A stretch of 5,247 bases of DNA, taken from the NCBI GenBank assembly GCA_030452775.1, contig JAKDLQ010000169.1, positions 1 through 5,247 of the forward strand, written 5' to 3'. Source of the DNA: Micrococcales bacterium (GTDB taxonomy: Bacteria; Actinomycetota; Actinomycetes; Actinomycetales; Dermatophilaceae). Under the pieces are notes generated by a model. It had not been told where the DNA came from. It worked only from the letters and a program-made list of their open reading frames with translations, and ran no database searches. Position numbers and translations under genes: made by a program. This document shows positions 1-5,247 of the stretch, piece after piece. Numbering within the stretch: the first letter of the stretch is position 1; each line of letters begins with the position of its first letter.

Positions 1-1
1 C

Positions 2-643
2 GACGGGTCGGGCGGGGGCGGGGTCATGGGTCTGGCCCGCGACCTCTGGGTCCCGCTCAGCACAGGCGGCAAGGACAAGATCAACGCGGCCATGGTCACC
101 GGTGGTCCCAGAGCGCAGTTGCAGACGGTCCGCGCCGTGACCGGGCTACCCATCGAGGGCTACGTCGTCATCGGGTTCACCGGCTTCAAGAAGGTCGTCG
201 ACGAGCAGGGCGGCATCCCCATCGTCATCCCGAAGACCGTGGACGCGTCACACGCCAAGCTCGTCATCAAGGCCGGGCCACAGGTGCTCTCGGGCAAGGA
301 GGCGCTGGCCTATGCTCGCGAGCGCAAGACGTTGCCGGACGGCGATTTCGGTCGCTCACGGCACCAGGGCGAGTTGATCCTGGCCGCGGCGGTCAAGGCG
401 AAGCAGGCAGGACCCATCGCCATCCCTGCAGCTCTGAGCAGCTTGAGCAAGGTCGGTGCCAGCGACGTCGACGCCGCCCAGATCCTCACCTACACCGCTG
501 GCCTGCACCGGCTCAACCCGATGAAGGTGGGCCGTGGAGTGGCCAAGGGCCCGTTCGGCTGGGCGGGCAGGGCCTCGATCGTCGTGCTCGGCGAGCAGGC
601 GCGCGGCCTGTTCACCCGGTTCAAGGACGGCAACCTGCCATGA
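2..643 (+). CDS. LytR-CpsA-Psr (LCP) family cell-wall polymer ligase, 5' partial
   Basis: C-terminal 213 residues of an LCP protein. These extracytoplasmic, membrane-anchored enzymes transfer glycopolymers (teichoic acid-like, arabinogalactan or capsule) from undecaprenyl-pyrophosphate carriers to peptidoglycan. The frame is open to the left edge, so the ATG at 26 is very likely internal: the eight codons before it encode a Gly-rich turn leading into the family's 'RD.WVP' strand. Numbered from that Met, RDLWVP is at 5-10, KINAAM at 18-23, a GFTGFKKVVDEQGG segment at 50-63 (family 'F..iVDalGGv'), and YARERK...D-FGRSRHQ at 96-114. The last holds the conserved Arg residues that contact the pyrophosphate lipid. 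The N-terminal cytoplasmic part, TM helix and first catalytic Asp/Arg region are outside the window. About 90 weakly conserved residues follow RSRHQ. The stop overlaps the argA start by ATGA, so the two are probably co-translated. The polymer substrate cannot be told from sequence. Confidence 0.88.
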   Translation, partial: DGSGGGGVMGLARDLWVPLSTGGKDKINAAMVTGGPRAQLQTVRAVTGLPIEGYVVIGFTGFKKVVDEQGGIPIVIPKTVDASHAKLVIKAGPQVLSGKEALAYARERKTLPDGDFGRSRHQGELILAAAVKAKQAGPIAIPAALSSLSKVGASDVDAAQILTYTAGLHRLNPMKVGRGVAKGPFGWAGRASIVVLGEQARGLFTRFKDGNLP

Positions 644-1173
644 GCGAGCCGGTCACCACCCCGGCGTGTGACTCTACGGGTGCCGCGATCCGCTGGGCGC
701 GCACCGCGGACATCCGCGGCATCCGCTCCCTCGTCGTCCCACTCGCCGAGCAGCGTGTACTCGTGAGCAAGGAGATCGTCACCTACTACGAGAGCGTCCA
801 GGAGTTTCGCGTCGCCGAGCGCGATGGCGCCCTCATCGGGTGCGGCGCCCTGCACGTCATGTGGGAGGACCTCGCGGAGATCCGCACCCTGGCGGTCGCG
901 CGGGAGGCGCTCGGCGCCGGCCTCGGCGGCCAGCTCCTCGAGACGCTCGTCGAGGACGCTCGCGAGCTCGGGGTGCGCCGACTCTTCTGCCTCACCTTCG
1001 AGACACGCTTCTTCGAGCGACACGGCTTCGTGCCGATCGAGGGGCGTGCCGTCTCGGGCGCCGTCTATGCCGAGCTGCTGCGCTCCTACGACGAGGGCGT
1101 GGCCGAGTTCCTCGACCTCGAGCGGGTCAAGCCCAATACCCTCGGCAACACGCGCATGCTGCGCACCCTTTGA
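640..1173 (+). CDS. argA: Amino-acid N-acetyltransferase (N-acetylglutamate synthase), short GNAT type
   Basis: Cytoplasmic enzyme that transfers acetyl from acetyl-CoA to L-glutamate, the first step of arginine biosynthesis. The 177-residue protein is a single GNAT domain (about 17-165) without the amino-acid-kinase-like domain of classical ArgA. It closely resembles, from memory, the short mycobacterial ArgA (Rv2747): VQEFRVAE (53-60), CGALHVMWEDLAEIRTLAV (68-86), the acetyl-CoA loop REALGAGLGG (88-97), LTFETRFFERHGF (118-130), and a C-terminal GVAEFLDL...VKPNTLGNTRML signature (153-175). The ATG is chosen because it overlaps the upstream LCP stop (ATGA) and places the domain at the usual distance from the N-terminus. 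A weak AAGGA lies 12 bases upstream, so coupling to LCP translation is likely. No other arg gene is in view. The stop codon sits inside the arm of a large inverted repeat. A general GNAT acetyltransferase is the alternative, but the C-terminal signature argues for ArgA. Confidence 0.9.
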   Translation: MSEPVTTPACDSTGAAIRWARTADIRGIRSLVVPLAEQRVLVSKEIVTYYESVQEFRVAERDGALIGCGALHVMWEDLAEIRTLAVAREALGAGLGGQLLETLVEDARELGVRRLFCLTFETRFFERHGFVPIEGRAVSGAVYAELLRSYDEGVAEFLDLERVKPNTLGNTRMLRTL

Positions 1174-1226
1174 TTCGATGGATCTGCGCGTCACATACGA
1201 CGCGCAAACCACATCGAATCAGGGGT
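1165..1226 (+). terminator. Nested inverted repeat at the argA 3' end, candidate U-tract-less terminator
   Basis: Two perfect nested inverted repeats. The outer arms are TGATTCGATG (1171-1180) and CATCGAATCA (1212-1221), 10 bp. The inner arms are TGCGCGTC (1185-1192) and GACGCGCA (1199-1206), 8 bp, around a 6-nt loop. A 4/5-nt internal loop separates the two stems. Outside, ACCCT (1165-1169) can pair with GGGGT (1222-1226) if T1170 is bulged, using one G-U pair. The argA TGA is the first three bases of the outer left arm. The following DNA is G-rich with no T-run, so it is not a canonical intrinsic terminator. Its place between two same-strand genes, the second with its own promoter-like element, fits a terminator or 3'-end stabiliser. 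The inner 22-bp dyad could instead be a protein operator. Confidence 0.5.
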
Positions 1227-1281
1227 GGCTGGGGCGGGCACGAGGTGGCGCACTACCGATCCGGCTACCTGACAGCGCGGC

Positions 1282-1287
1282 TAGAGT
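1282..1287 (+). promoter_or_regulatory. Candidate -10 box of a leaderless gntK promoter
   Basis: TAGAGT matches the actinobacterial TANNNT -10 pattern and ends six bases before the gntK ATG, so transcription would be expected to begin at or next to the A of the start codon. No Shine-Dalgarno-like sequence lies in the 20 bases before this ATG, in keeping with a leaderless mRNA. No good TTGACA-like -35 is found at 16-19 bp spacing (around 1257-1265), which is common in actinobacteria but leaves the call uncertain. Confidence 0.42.
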
Positions 1288-1293
1288 CTGCCC

Positions 1294-1833
1294 ATGGACT
1301 CTCCAGCGCAGCGAAGTGCCCCGCCGGACATCATCGTTGTCATGGGGGTCTCCGGCTCCGGCAAGTCGACGGTTGCCAGGGCGGTGGCGGCGACGATGGG
1401 GTGGGACTTCGCCGAGGGCGACAACTTCCATTCGGCCTCGAACGTCGCAAAGATGCACAGCGGACACCCCCTGACCGACGCAGACCGGTGGCCGTGGCTC
1501 GAGGCGATCGGCGACTGGATCAGCGCGCAGGTGTCCCGTGGTGAGTCCGGGGTCGTCACCTGCTCAGCGCTGCGCAGGGCCTACCGGGACCTGCTGCGCC
1601 AGGGCCGCCCCGCCGTGCGCTTCCTCGACGTGAGCGCACCGGAGCAGACCATCGAGGGGCGGATGCAGCACCGGTCCGGGCATTTCATGCCGCCGAGTCT
1701 GCTGCCGAGCCAGCTCGCAACGTTGGAGCCGTTGGGGCCTGACGAGCCGGGGGTCGAGGTGACGACGGAGGGGACGCCGGACCAGGTGCTCGAGCGCTCC
1801 CTGGAGGCCCTCGGCCTCCGCAAGCCCGGCTGA
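1294..1833 (+). CDS. gntK: Gluconokinase (GntK-type, P-loop kinase)
   Basis: Cytoplasmic ATP-dependent kinase that phosphorylates D-gluconate to 6-phosphogluconate, feeding the pentose phosphate pathway (and Entner-Doudoroff where present). The 179 residues match the usual family length of about 165-180. The Walker A motif GVSGSGKST is at 18-26, followed by the gluconokinase signature EGDNFHSASNVAKMHSGHPL (41-60) and TDADRWPWL (61-69), then TCSALRRAYRDLLR (89-102), and the lid/C-terminal motif HRSGHFMPPSLLPSQLATLE (126-145). These distinguish it from shikimate kinase and other small P-loop kinases. The ATG at 1294 is preferred for its distance to the P-loop and the -10 box just upstream. No gluconate permease or GntR regulator is adjacent. 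It is separated from argA by a hairpin and probably transcribed alone, and it converges on mutY. Confidence 0.95.
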   Translation: MDSPAQRSAPPDIIVVMGVSGSGKSTVARAVAATMGWDFAEGDNFHSASNVAKMHSGHPLTDADRWPWLEAIGDWISAQVSRGESGVVTCSALRRAYRDLLRQGRPAVRFLDVSAPEQTIEGRMQHRSGHFMPPSLLPSQLATLEPLGPDEPGVEVTTEGTPDQVLERSLEALGLRKPG

Positions 1834-1925
1834 CCGTCACCAAGCCAGCGTCTCCAGCCCAGCGCCACCAGCCCAGCGCCACAGAACCGGCTCTTGTGAG
1901 TCTCTTCGAGGGTGGTGGCCAGCTG
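1834..1925. other. Convergent intergenic region gntK/mutY
   Basis: This 92-bp gap separates the two convergent stop codons. Apart from the 14-bp tandem repeat it holds only weak pairing: GCCACCA (1864-1870) with TGGTGGC (1913-1919) across 42 nt, and CCAGCT (1919-1924) with AGCTGG (1936-1941), the latter spanning the mutY stop. Neither stem is followed by a T-run on either strand, so no bidirectional intrinsic terminator can be named. Termination may be Rho-dependent or use U-less hairpins. Confidence 0.6.
1840..1881. repeat. 14-bp tandem repeat, two perfect copies plus one degenerate
   Basis: CCAGCCCAGCGCCA occurs twice in perfect tandem at 1854-1867 and 1868-1881. The preceding 14 bases (1840-1853) match it at 10 of 14 positions, which suggests an older, decayed copy. 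The array lies wholly in the noncoding gap between the convergent gntK and mutY genes. Replication slippage would explain it. No known repeat family is recognised. Confidence 0.8.
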
Positions 1926-2822
1926 TCAGGAGGGGAGCTGGAATCGTCCACCCGTCAGCGGTTCCACGAGACCGTCGGCTACCAGTGAGTCCAGGCAGCG
2001 CAGCACTTGGACGTCCTGGGGGCCGGCATCTCGCAGTTCGCGAAGGGTCAGGGCGTGATGCCGGTCGCGGAGCCGACGCAACAGCTCACCCCGGACCTGA
2101 CGGTCGGTGCCCTTCCAGGTCTGCCCGCGCCGCGCCGGGCCATCGTAGGCGGGCCGACCCGCGAGGTTCCACGCGCAGAGATCGGCGACCGGGCACTGGC
2201 CGCAGCGTGGTCCTCGCGCGACACATACGAGCGCGCCGAGCTCCATGACAGCGACGTTCCAGACAGTGGCCGTATGCCGCTCCCTCGGCATCGCCCGAGC
2301 CGCGAACTCGCTCTCGGCCCTGGAGGGCGTCGCCCGGCTCGACTGGGCACTGCCCTCGATCAGGCGGGCCAGGACGCGACGCACGTTGGTGTCAACGACG
2401 ACCTCCGGGAGACCGAAGGCGAAACACGCGACGGCGGCAGCCGTGTAGGCGCCGACACCGGGCAGCGCCAGCAACTCCTCGGACGTGTCCGGTACGGCGC
2501 CGCCATGCCGCTCGACCATGATCGTGGCTGCCTCGTGCAGCCGCAGTGCCCGGCGCGGATAGCCGAGCCGACCCCAGGCCCGCACCGCATCCCCGGGTGC
2601 CGCAGCCGCCAGGGCAGCCGGTGTCGGCCATCGCTGCAGCCACTCGCGCCAGACCGGTTCGACCCGCGACAGCGGGGTCTGCTGGGCCATCACCTCGGAC
2701 AGGTAGACACCCCAGGGACCGGCATCGCGAGCTCGCCACGGCAGGTCCCGCCCGTGCCAGGCGTACCAGTCGTTGATGCGCTGGTGGAGGGCTGCGGTCG
2801 GGAGCGGGTGAGCGGCATACAT
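1926..2822 (-). CDS. mutY: A/G-specific adenine DNA glycosylase, short actinobacterial form
   Basis: Base-excision repair enzyme that removes adenine mispaired with 8-oxoguanine and so prevents G:C to T:A transversions. 298 residues. The HhH-GPD fold carries GRDLPWR (24-30), SEVMAQQT (42-49) with the catalytic Glu43, helix-hairpin-helix LPGVGAYTAAAV (120-131), and VDTNVRRV (143-150) with the catalytic Asp144. The [4Fe-4S] cysteines 200, 207, 210 and 216 show the C-X6-C-X2-C-X5-C spacing. Glu43 with the QQT motif and these features mark MutY rather than endonuclease III. After the cluster only about 80 residues remain, with GTDRQVRGELL (238-248) and a winged-helix-looking end, in place of the longer MutT-like domain of E. 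coli MutY (350 aa). This short form is usual in actinobacteria. The ATG lies 10 bp after the disA stop with a weak GCAGG (2832-2828) in front. The frame is open far upstream, but that part only overlaps disA and looks non-coding. Confidence 0.95.
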   Translation of the reverse strand: MYAAHPLPTAALHQRINDWYAWHGRDLPWRARDAGPWGVYLSEVMAQQTPLSRVEPVWREWLQRWPTPAALAAAAPGDAVRAWGRLGYPRRALRLHEAATIMVERHGGAVPDTSEELLALPGVGAYTAAAVACFAFGLPEVVVDTNVRRVLARLIEGSAQSSRATPSRAESEFAARAMPRERHTATVWNVAVMELGALVCVARGPRCGQCPVADLCAWNLAGRPAYDGPARRGQTWKGTDRQVRGELLRRLRDRHHALTLRELRDAGPQDVQVLRCLDSLVADGLVEPLTGGRFQLPS

Positions 2823-2832
2823 GATCGCCTGC

Positions 2833-3906
2833 TCACAGGTAGCGCTCAAGGATGCTGGATTCGGCCAGGCGCGACAGGCCTTCGCGCACGGCACGCGCCC
2901 TCCCCTCGCCGACGCCCTCGATGAGCATGAGATCGTCGATGCCGGCGGCGAGCAGACGCTGCAAGGAGTCGAAGTGCATGACCAGCCGCTCGATGATGGT
3001 CGGCGGGAGACGCGGCACCTTGGTGAGGAGCCGGTATCCGAGCGGGCTGACAGGCGCGTCGAGGCTGTCACCGACGAGCGAGAAGCCGACCGCGCGGGCT
3101 CCCGCCGCAAGATCGAGCATCTCCGCCGGGCCCAGCCCTTCGAGGTTCGCCAGCGCCTCCCCGAGGGTGAGATCGGACTTGGTGGCCGGTAGGTAGTCGC
3201 GGATGACGAGCTCTCGATCGTTGCCCAGACCGCCGATGAGCTCCTCGAGTTGGAGGCTGAGCAGCCGCCCATCGGCACCGAGCTCGACGACATAGTCCTG
3301 GATCTCAGCCGAGATGCGCTGGACCATCTCGAGCCGCTGGAGCACCGCCGTGACGTCGCGGATCGTGACGAGGTCCTCGATCTCCAGTGCTGACAGGGTC
3401 CCGGTGACCTCGTCGAGGCGCGCCTTGTATCGCTCGAGGGTCTGCAGCGCCTGGTTCGCGCGCGACAGGGTGGTCGGCGAGCCCTCGACGACGTGTCGCT
3501 TGTCACCGACATAGAGGGCCACGACCCCCATCGACTGGCTCACCGAGATGACGGGGAAGCCGGTCTGCTTGGCGACCCGCTCTGCGGTCCGGTGGCGAGT
3601 GCCGGACTCGGAGGTCTGGATCGTGGGATCCGGTACGAGCTGGATCGCGGCACGCAGGATGCGGTTGGCGTCACGGTCTAGCACCACGGCGCCGTCCATC
3701 TTGCACAGCTCGCGCAGGCGGGTGGCCGAGAAGTGGACGTCGAAGTGGAATCCGCCGCTCGAGATCGACTCGATGACCCGGTCGTAGCCGAGCACGATGA
3801 GAGCCCCCGTCCGGCCGCGCAGAATCCGCTCGAGGCCATCTCGAAACTCCGTGCCCGGTGCGACCGCGGCGAGGGCGGCACGCAGCAGAGCGTCGTCCTT
3901 GTCCAT
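2833..3906 (-). CDS. disA: DNA integrity scanning protein, diadenylate cyclase
   Basis: Condenses two ATP into cyclic di-AMP while scanning DNA. Binding to branched recombination intermediates lowers its activity, so c-di-AMP reports DNA integrity. 357 residues, the normal family length. The N-terminal DAC domain (about 1-145) has the active-site DGA (71-73) and GTRHRTAER (102-110) motifs, both intact. A helical linker spans about 150-310 with a long coiled-coil-like stretch (148-200). The C-terminal helix-hairpin-helix DNA-binding segment is at 326-346 (LMLIEGVGEGRARAVREGL). The ATG at 3906 gives the typical N-terminus. A weak GGGAAG sits very close before it. It lies 67 bp downstream of radA and 10 bp upstream of mutY, so the three are probably one transcript. 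A TAGACT overlapping the radA stop could give it an internal promoter. Confidence 0.98.
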   Translation of the reverse strand: MDKDDALLRAALAAVAPGTEFRDGLERILRGRTGALIVLGYDRVIESISSGGFHFDVHFSATRLRELCKMDGAVVLDRDANRILRAAIQLVPDPTIQTSESGTRHRTAERVAKQTGFPVISVSQSMGVVALYVGDKRHVVEGSPTTLSRANQALQTLERYKARLDEVTGTLSALEIEDLVTIRDVTAVLQRLEMVQRISAEIQDYVVELGADGRLLSLQLEELIGGLGNDRELVIRDYLPATKSDLTLGEALANLEGLGPAEMLDLAAGARAVGFSLVGDSLDAPVSPLGYRLLTKVPRLPPTIIERLVMHFDSLQRLLAAGIDDLMLIEGVGEGRARAVREGLSRLAESSILERYL

Positions 3907-3908
3907 CG

Positions 3909-3952
3909 CTTCCCGTCCGCCCGTCGGGCTCGTCCGGCTCGTCTGTGGGCGG
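3909..3952 (-). repeat. Structured GC-rich leader upstream of disA with imperfect 9-bp repeats
   Basis: Read on the minus strand, 3943-3909 holds GACGAGCCG, GACGAGCCC, GACGGGCG and GACGGGAAG in direct succession: four imperfect copies of a roughly 9-bp unit, the last forming the disA ribosome-binding region. CCGCCC (3952-3947) can pair with GGGCGG (3922-3917). The competing small hairpins GCCCGTCGGGC (3919-3929) and GGGC/GCCC (3947-3950 with 3956-3959) would exclude that longer stem. Such short GC stems arise easily in DNA of this composition, so function is uncertain. Confidence 0.35.
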
Positions 3953-3970
3953 TCAGCCCGGTCGATCGGC

Positions 3971-3976
3971 AGTCTA
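3971..3976 (-). promoter_or_regulatory. Possible internal -10 box for disA-mutY
   Basis: On the minus strand TAGACT (3976-3971) fits TANNNT and includes the radA stop codon. A transcript starting about seven bases downstream would have a leader of roughly 58 nt before disA, covering the hairpin-rich stretch. No clear -35 is visible at the usual spacing. This is a weak call. Confidence 0.22.
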
Positions 3977-5247
3977 CGGGCTGAGCGCCCCGGTCGCCTC
4001 CACTGCCCGGCGACGGCCTATTCTGCCGACGCAGTCAATGGCGTCTGCCACGTCGGCCACCTCTATCGCCCGGATCTCATCCGGGACCCGGGCGTCGGCG
4101 AGCCCGCCCGCGGGCACCAGTGCGAAACGGAACCCCATGCGGACCGCCTCTGCGAGCCGCCGCCCGATGCCACTCACCCGGCGGATCTCGCCGGCCAGGC
4201 CCACCTCGCCGAACGCGACGAGATCCCGCGGTAGTGGTCGATCCATCACCGAGGACGCCAGCGCGAGCACCATCGCGAGGTCTACGGCCGGCTCGGTGAG
4301 CCGCACCCCACCGACGGTGGCGGCAAAGATGTCGTGCGAGCCCACCGGCGCGCCGGCCCGCTTGTCGAGCACGGCGATGATCATGGCCAGACGAGCCGCA
4401 TCGAGGCCGCTCGACGTACGCCGCGCGGAGGACGGGCCCGAGGCGGCGACGAGCGCCTGCACCTCGGCCACGAGGGGTCGTCGACCCTCCAGCGTCACGG
4501 TGACGCACGTCCCGGCGACGGTGTGCTCACGGCTGCCGAGGAAGAGCCCACTGGGGTCGGTGAGACTGACGATCCCGGCTTCGGACAGGTCGAAGCAGCC
4601 GACCTCATCGGTGGGCCCGTAACGGTTCTTGACAGCGCGCACCAGGCGCAACCGTGATTGTCGGTCGCCCTCGAACTGGACGACGACATCGACGAGATGC
4701 TCGAGGGCCCGAGGGCCCGCGATCGCTCCGTCCTTGGTGACGTGGCCGACGAGGAGCACCGCGATGCCCCGCTCCTTGGCGACCGCGATGAGGCTCGCGG
4801 TGACCTCTCGGACCTGGCTGATGTTGCCCGCCTGACCCTCGACCTGCGCGCTCGCGACGGTCTGGATCGAGTCGATGACAAGCAGATCGGGCTGCACCCG
4901 CTCGACCTGGCCAAGAACCACCCCCAGATCTGTCTCGGCGGCGAGGTAGAGCGAGGACGCCATCGCATCGATCCGCTCGGCCCGCGTGCGCACCTGGGCC
5001 GCCGACTCCTCGCCACTGACGTAGAGGACACTGCCTCCGGCTCGCGCTCTGCGCGCGGCGACGTCGAGCAACAGCGTCGACTTCCCGATCCCTGGCTCTC
5101 CGGCGACCAGCACCACAGCGCCGGGGACGAGCCCGCCGCCGAGCACCCGGTCGAGCTCGGTGACGCCGGTGGCACGCGCGGCGGCGTGCGTGAGGTCGAC
5201 CTGCCCGATCGGCAGGGCCGGCGCGCTCAGGTCCGTGGCCGCCGCCG
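3974..5247 (-). CDS. radA: DNA repair protein RadA (Sms), 5' partial
   Basis: RecA-like ATPase that processes recombination intermediates, promoting branch migration and D-loop extension in recombinational repair. The frame is open to the right edge. The GTG at 5146 is internal, since 33 more codons upstream read as a normal RadA N-terminal linker (PIGQVDL...TGVTELDRVLGGGL). Of 423 visible residues, numbered from 5146: Walker A GEPGIGKST (16-24), SGEESAAQV (44-52), Walker B LLVIDS (88-93), and the RadA-specific KNRYG (173-177), a variant of KNRFG. The Lon-protease-like C-terminal domain is at about 280-375 (GGVRLTEPAVDLA...FGEVGLAGEIR). The N-terminal four-cysteine zinc finger, about 35-45 residues, lies outside the window. 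Stop is TAG. disA follows on the same strand. In mycobacteria RadA is reported to bind DisA and inhibit c-di-AMP synthesis, which makes the linkage meaningful. Confidence 0.97.
   Translation of the reverse strand, partial: AAATDLSAPALPIGQVDLTHAAARATGVTELDRVLGGGLVPGAVVLVAGEPGIGKSTLLLDVAARRARAGGSVLYVSGEESAAQVRTRAERIDAMASSLYLAAETDLGVVLGQVERVQPDLLVIDSIQTVASAQVEGQAGNISQVREVTASLIAVAKERGIAVLLVGHVTKDGAIAGPRALEHLVDVVVQFEGDRQSRLRLVRAVKNRYGPTDEVGCFDLSEAGIVSLTDPSGLFLGSREHTVAGTCVTVTLEGRRPLVAEVQALVAASGPSSARRTSSGLDAARLAMIIAVLDKRAGAPVGSHDIFAATVGGVRLTEPAVDLAMVLALASSVMDRPLPRDLVAFGEVGLAGEIRRVSGIGRRLAEAVRMGFRFALVPAGGLADARVPDEIRAIEVADVADAIDCVGRIGRRRAVEATGALSP

Noticed and set aside
490..1212. 240-codon minus-strand ORF antisense to argA and the LCP gene end
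   Set aside because: It is an antisense shadow of two well-supported coding regions, with no recognisable domain or ribosome-binding site.
1165..1226. ARG box (ArgR operator) at the argA 3' end
   Set aside because: The arms do not resemble the known AT-rich ARG box pattern, and the location after the gene rather than before it does not fit repression of argA.
840..1544. 234-codon plus-strand ORF bridging argA and gntK
   Set aside because: It is an out-of-frame, Arg-rich translation running through the hairpin and both real genes, with no domain.
1864..1919. GCCACCA/TGGTGGC stem as a bidirectional terminator for gntK and mutY
   Set aside because: It is only 7 bp with a 42-nt loop and no T-run on either strand. 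This level of pairing is expected by chance in this composition.
2007..2924. 305-codon plus-strand ORF antisense to mutY
   Set aside because: Its composition (Arg/Pro/Gly-rich) matches no family I recognise, and it mirrors the mutY reading frame in high-GC DNA. The minus-strand frame has full MutY motifs.
2823..3512. Long minus-strand N-terminal extension in frame with mutY (ORF open from 3512)
   Set aside because: The extension lies entirely over disA in another frame, has Ser/Arg-rich low-complexity composition typical of a GC-rich shadow frame, and MutY homology begins only after the ATG at 2822.
3858..4622. 254-codon plus-strand ORF antisense to radA
   Set aside because: It is low-complexity Ser/Arg/Pro composition opposite the conserved RadA C-terminal domain, consistent with a shadow ORF.

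Overview
The window is GC-rich chromosomal DNA from an actinobacterium. The evidence is strong G/C bias at third codon positions, a short mycobacterial-type ArgA, a short MutY without the usual C-terminal 8-oxoG domain, an LCP-family envelope protein, and the radA-disA pair. The genes look like ordinary core genes, with no mobile element, RNA gene or CRISPR array. An assignment below phylum (for example Micrococcales) would be a guess.

Left half, plus strand (1-1833). The C-terminal part of a LytR-CpsA-Psr (LCP) cell-wall polymer ligase runs in from the left edge. It overlaps by ATGA the gene for a short GNAT-type N-acetylglutamate synthase (argA), which makes the first arginine-pathway intermediate. 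The argA stop codon lies inside the left arm of a long nested inverted repeat (1165-1226), the best terminator candidate in the window. A gluconokinase gene (gntK) follows, with an apparently leaderless start just downstream of a TANNNT -10 box.

Junction (1834-1925). gntK and mutY converge across 92 bp that hold a perfect 14-bp tandem duplication with a degenerate third copy, and no canonical terminator.

Right half, minus strand (5247-1926). radA (5' end beyond the right edge), disA and mutY run in the same direction with gaps of 67 and 10 bp, so they are probably co-transcribed. Together they form a genome-maintenance cluster: RadA processes recombination intermediates, DisA scans DNA and makes c-di-AMP, and MutY removes adenine opposite 8-oxoguanine. 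RadA is reported to bind and inhibit DisA in mycobacteria, which gives the neighbourhood a functional logic.

No convincing undescribed system is visible. The items most worth checking are the nested hairpin after argA, the leaderless gntK promoter, the structured leader of disA and the C-terminal region of the short MutY.
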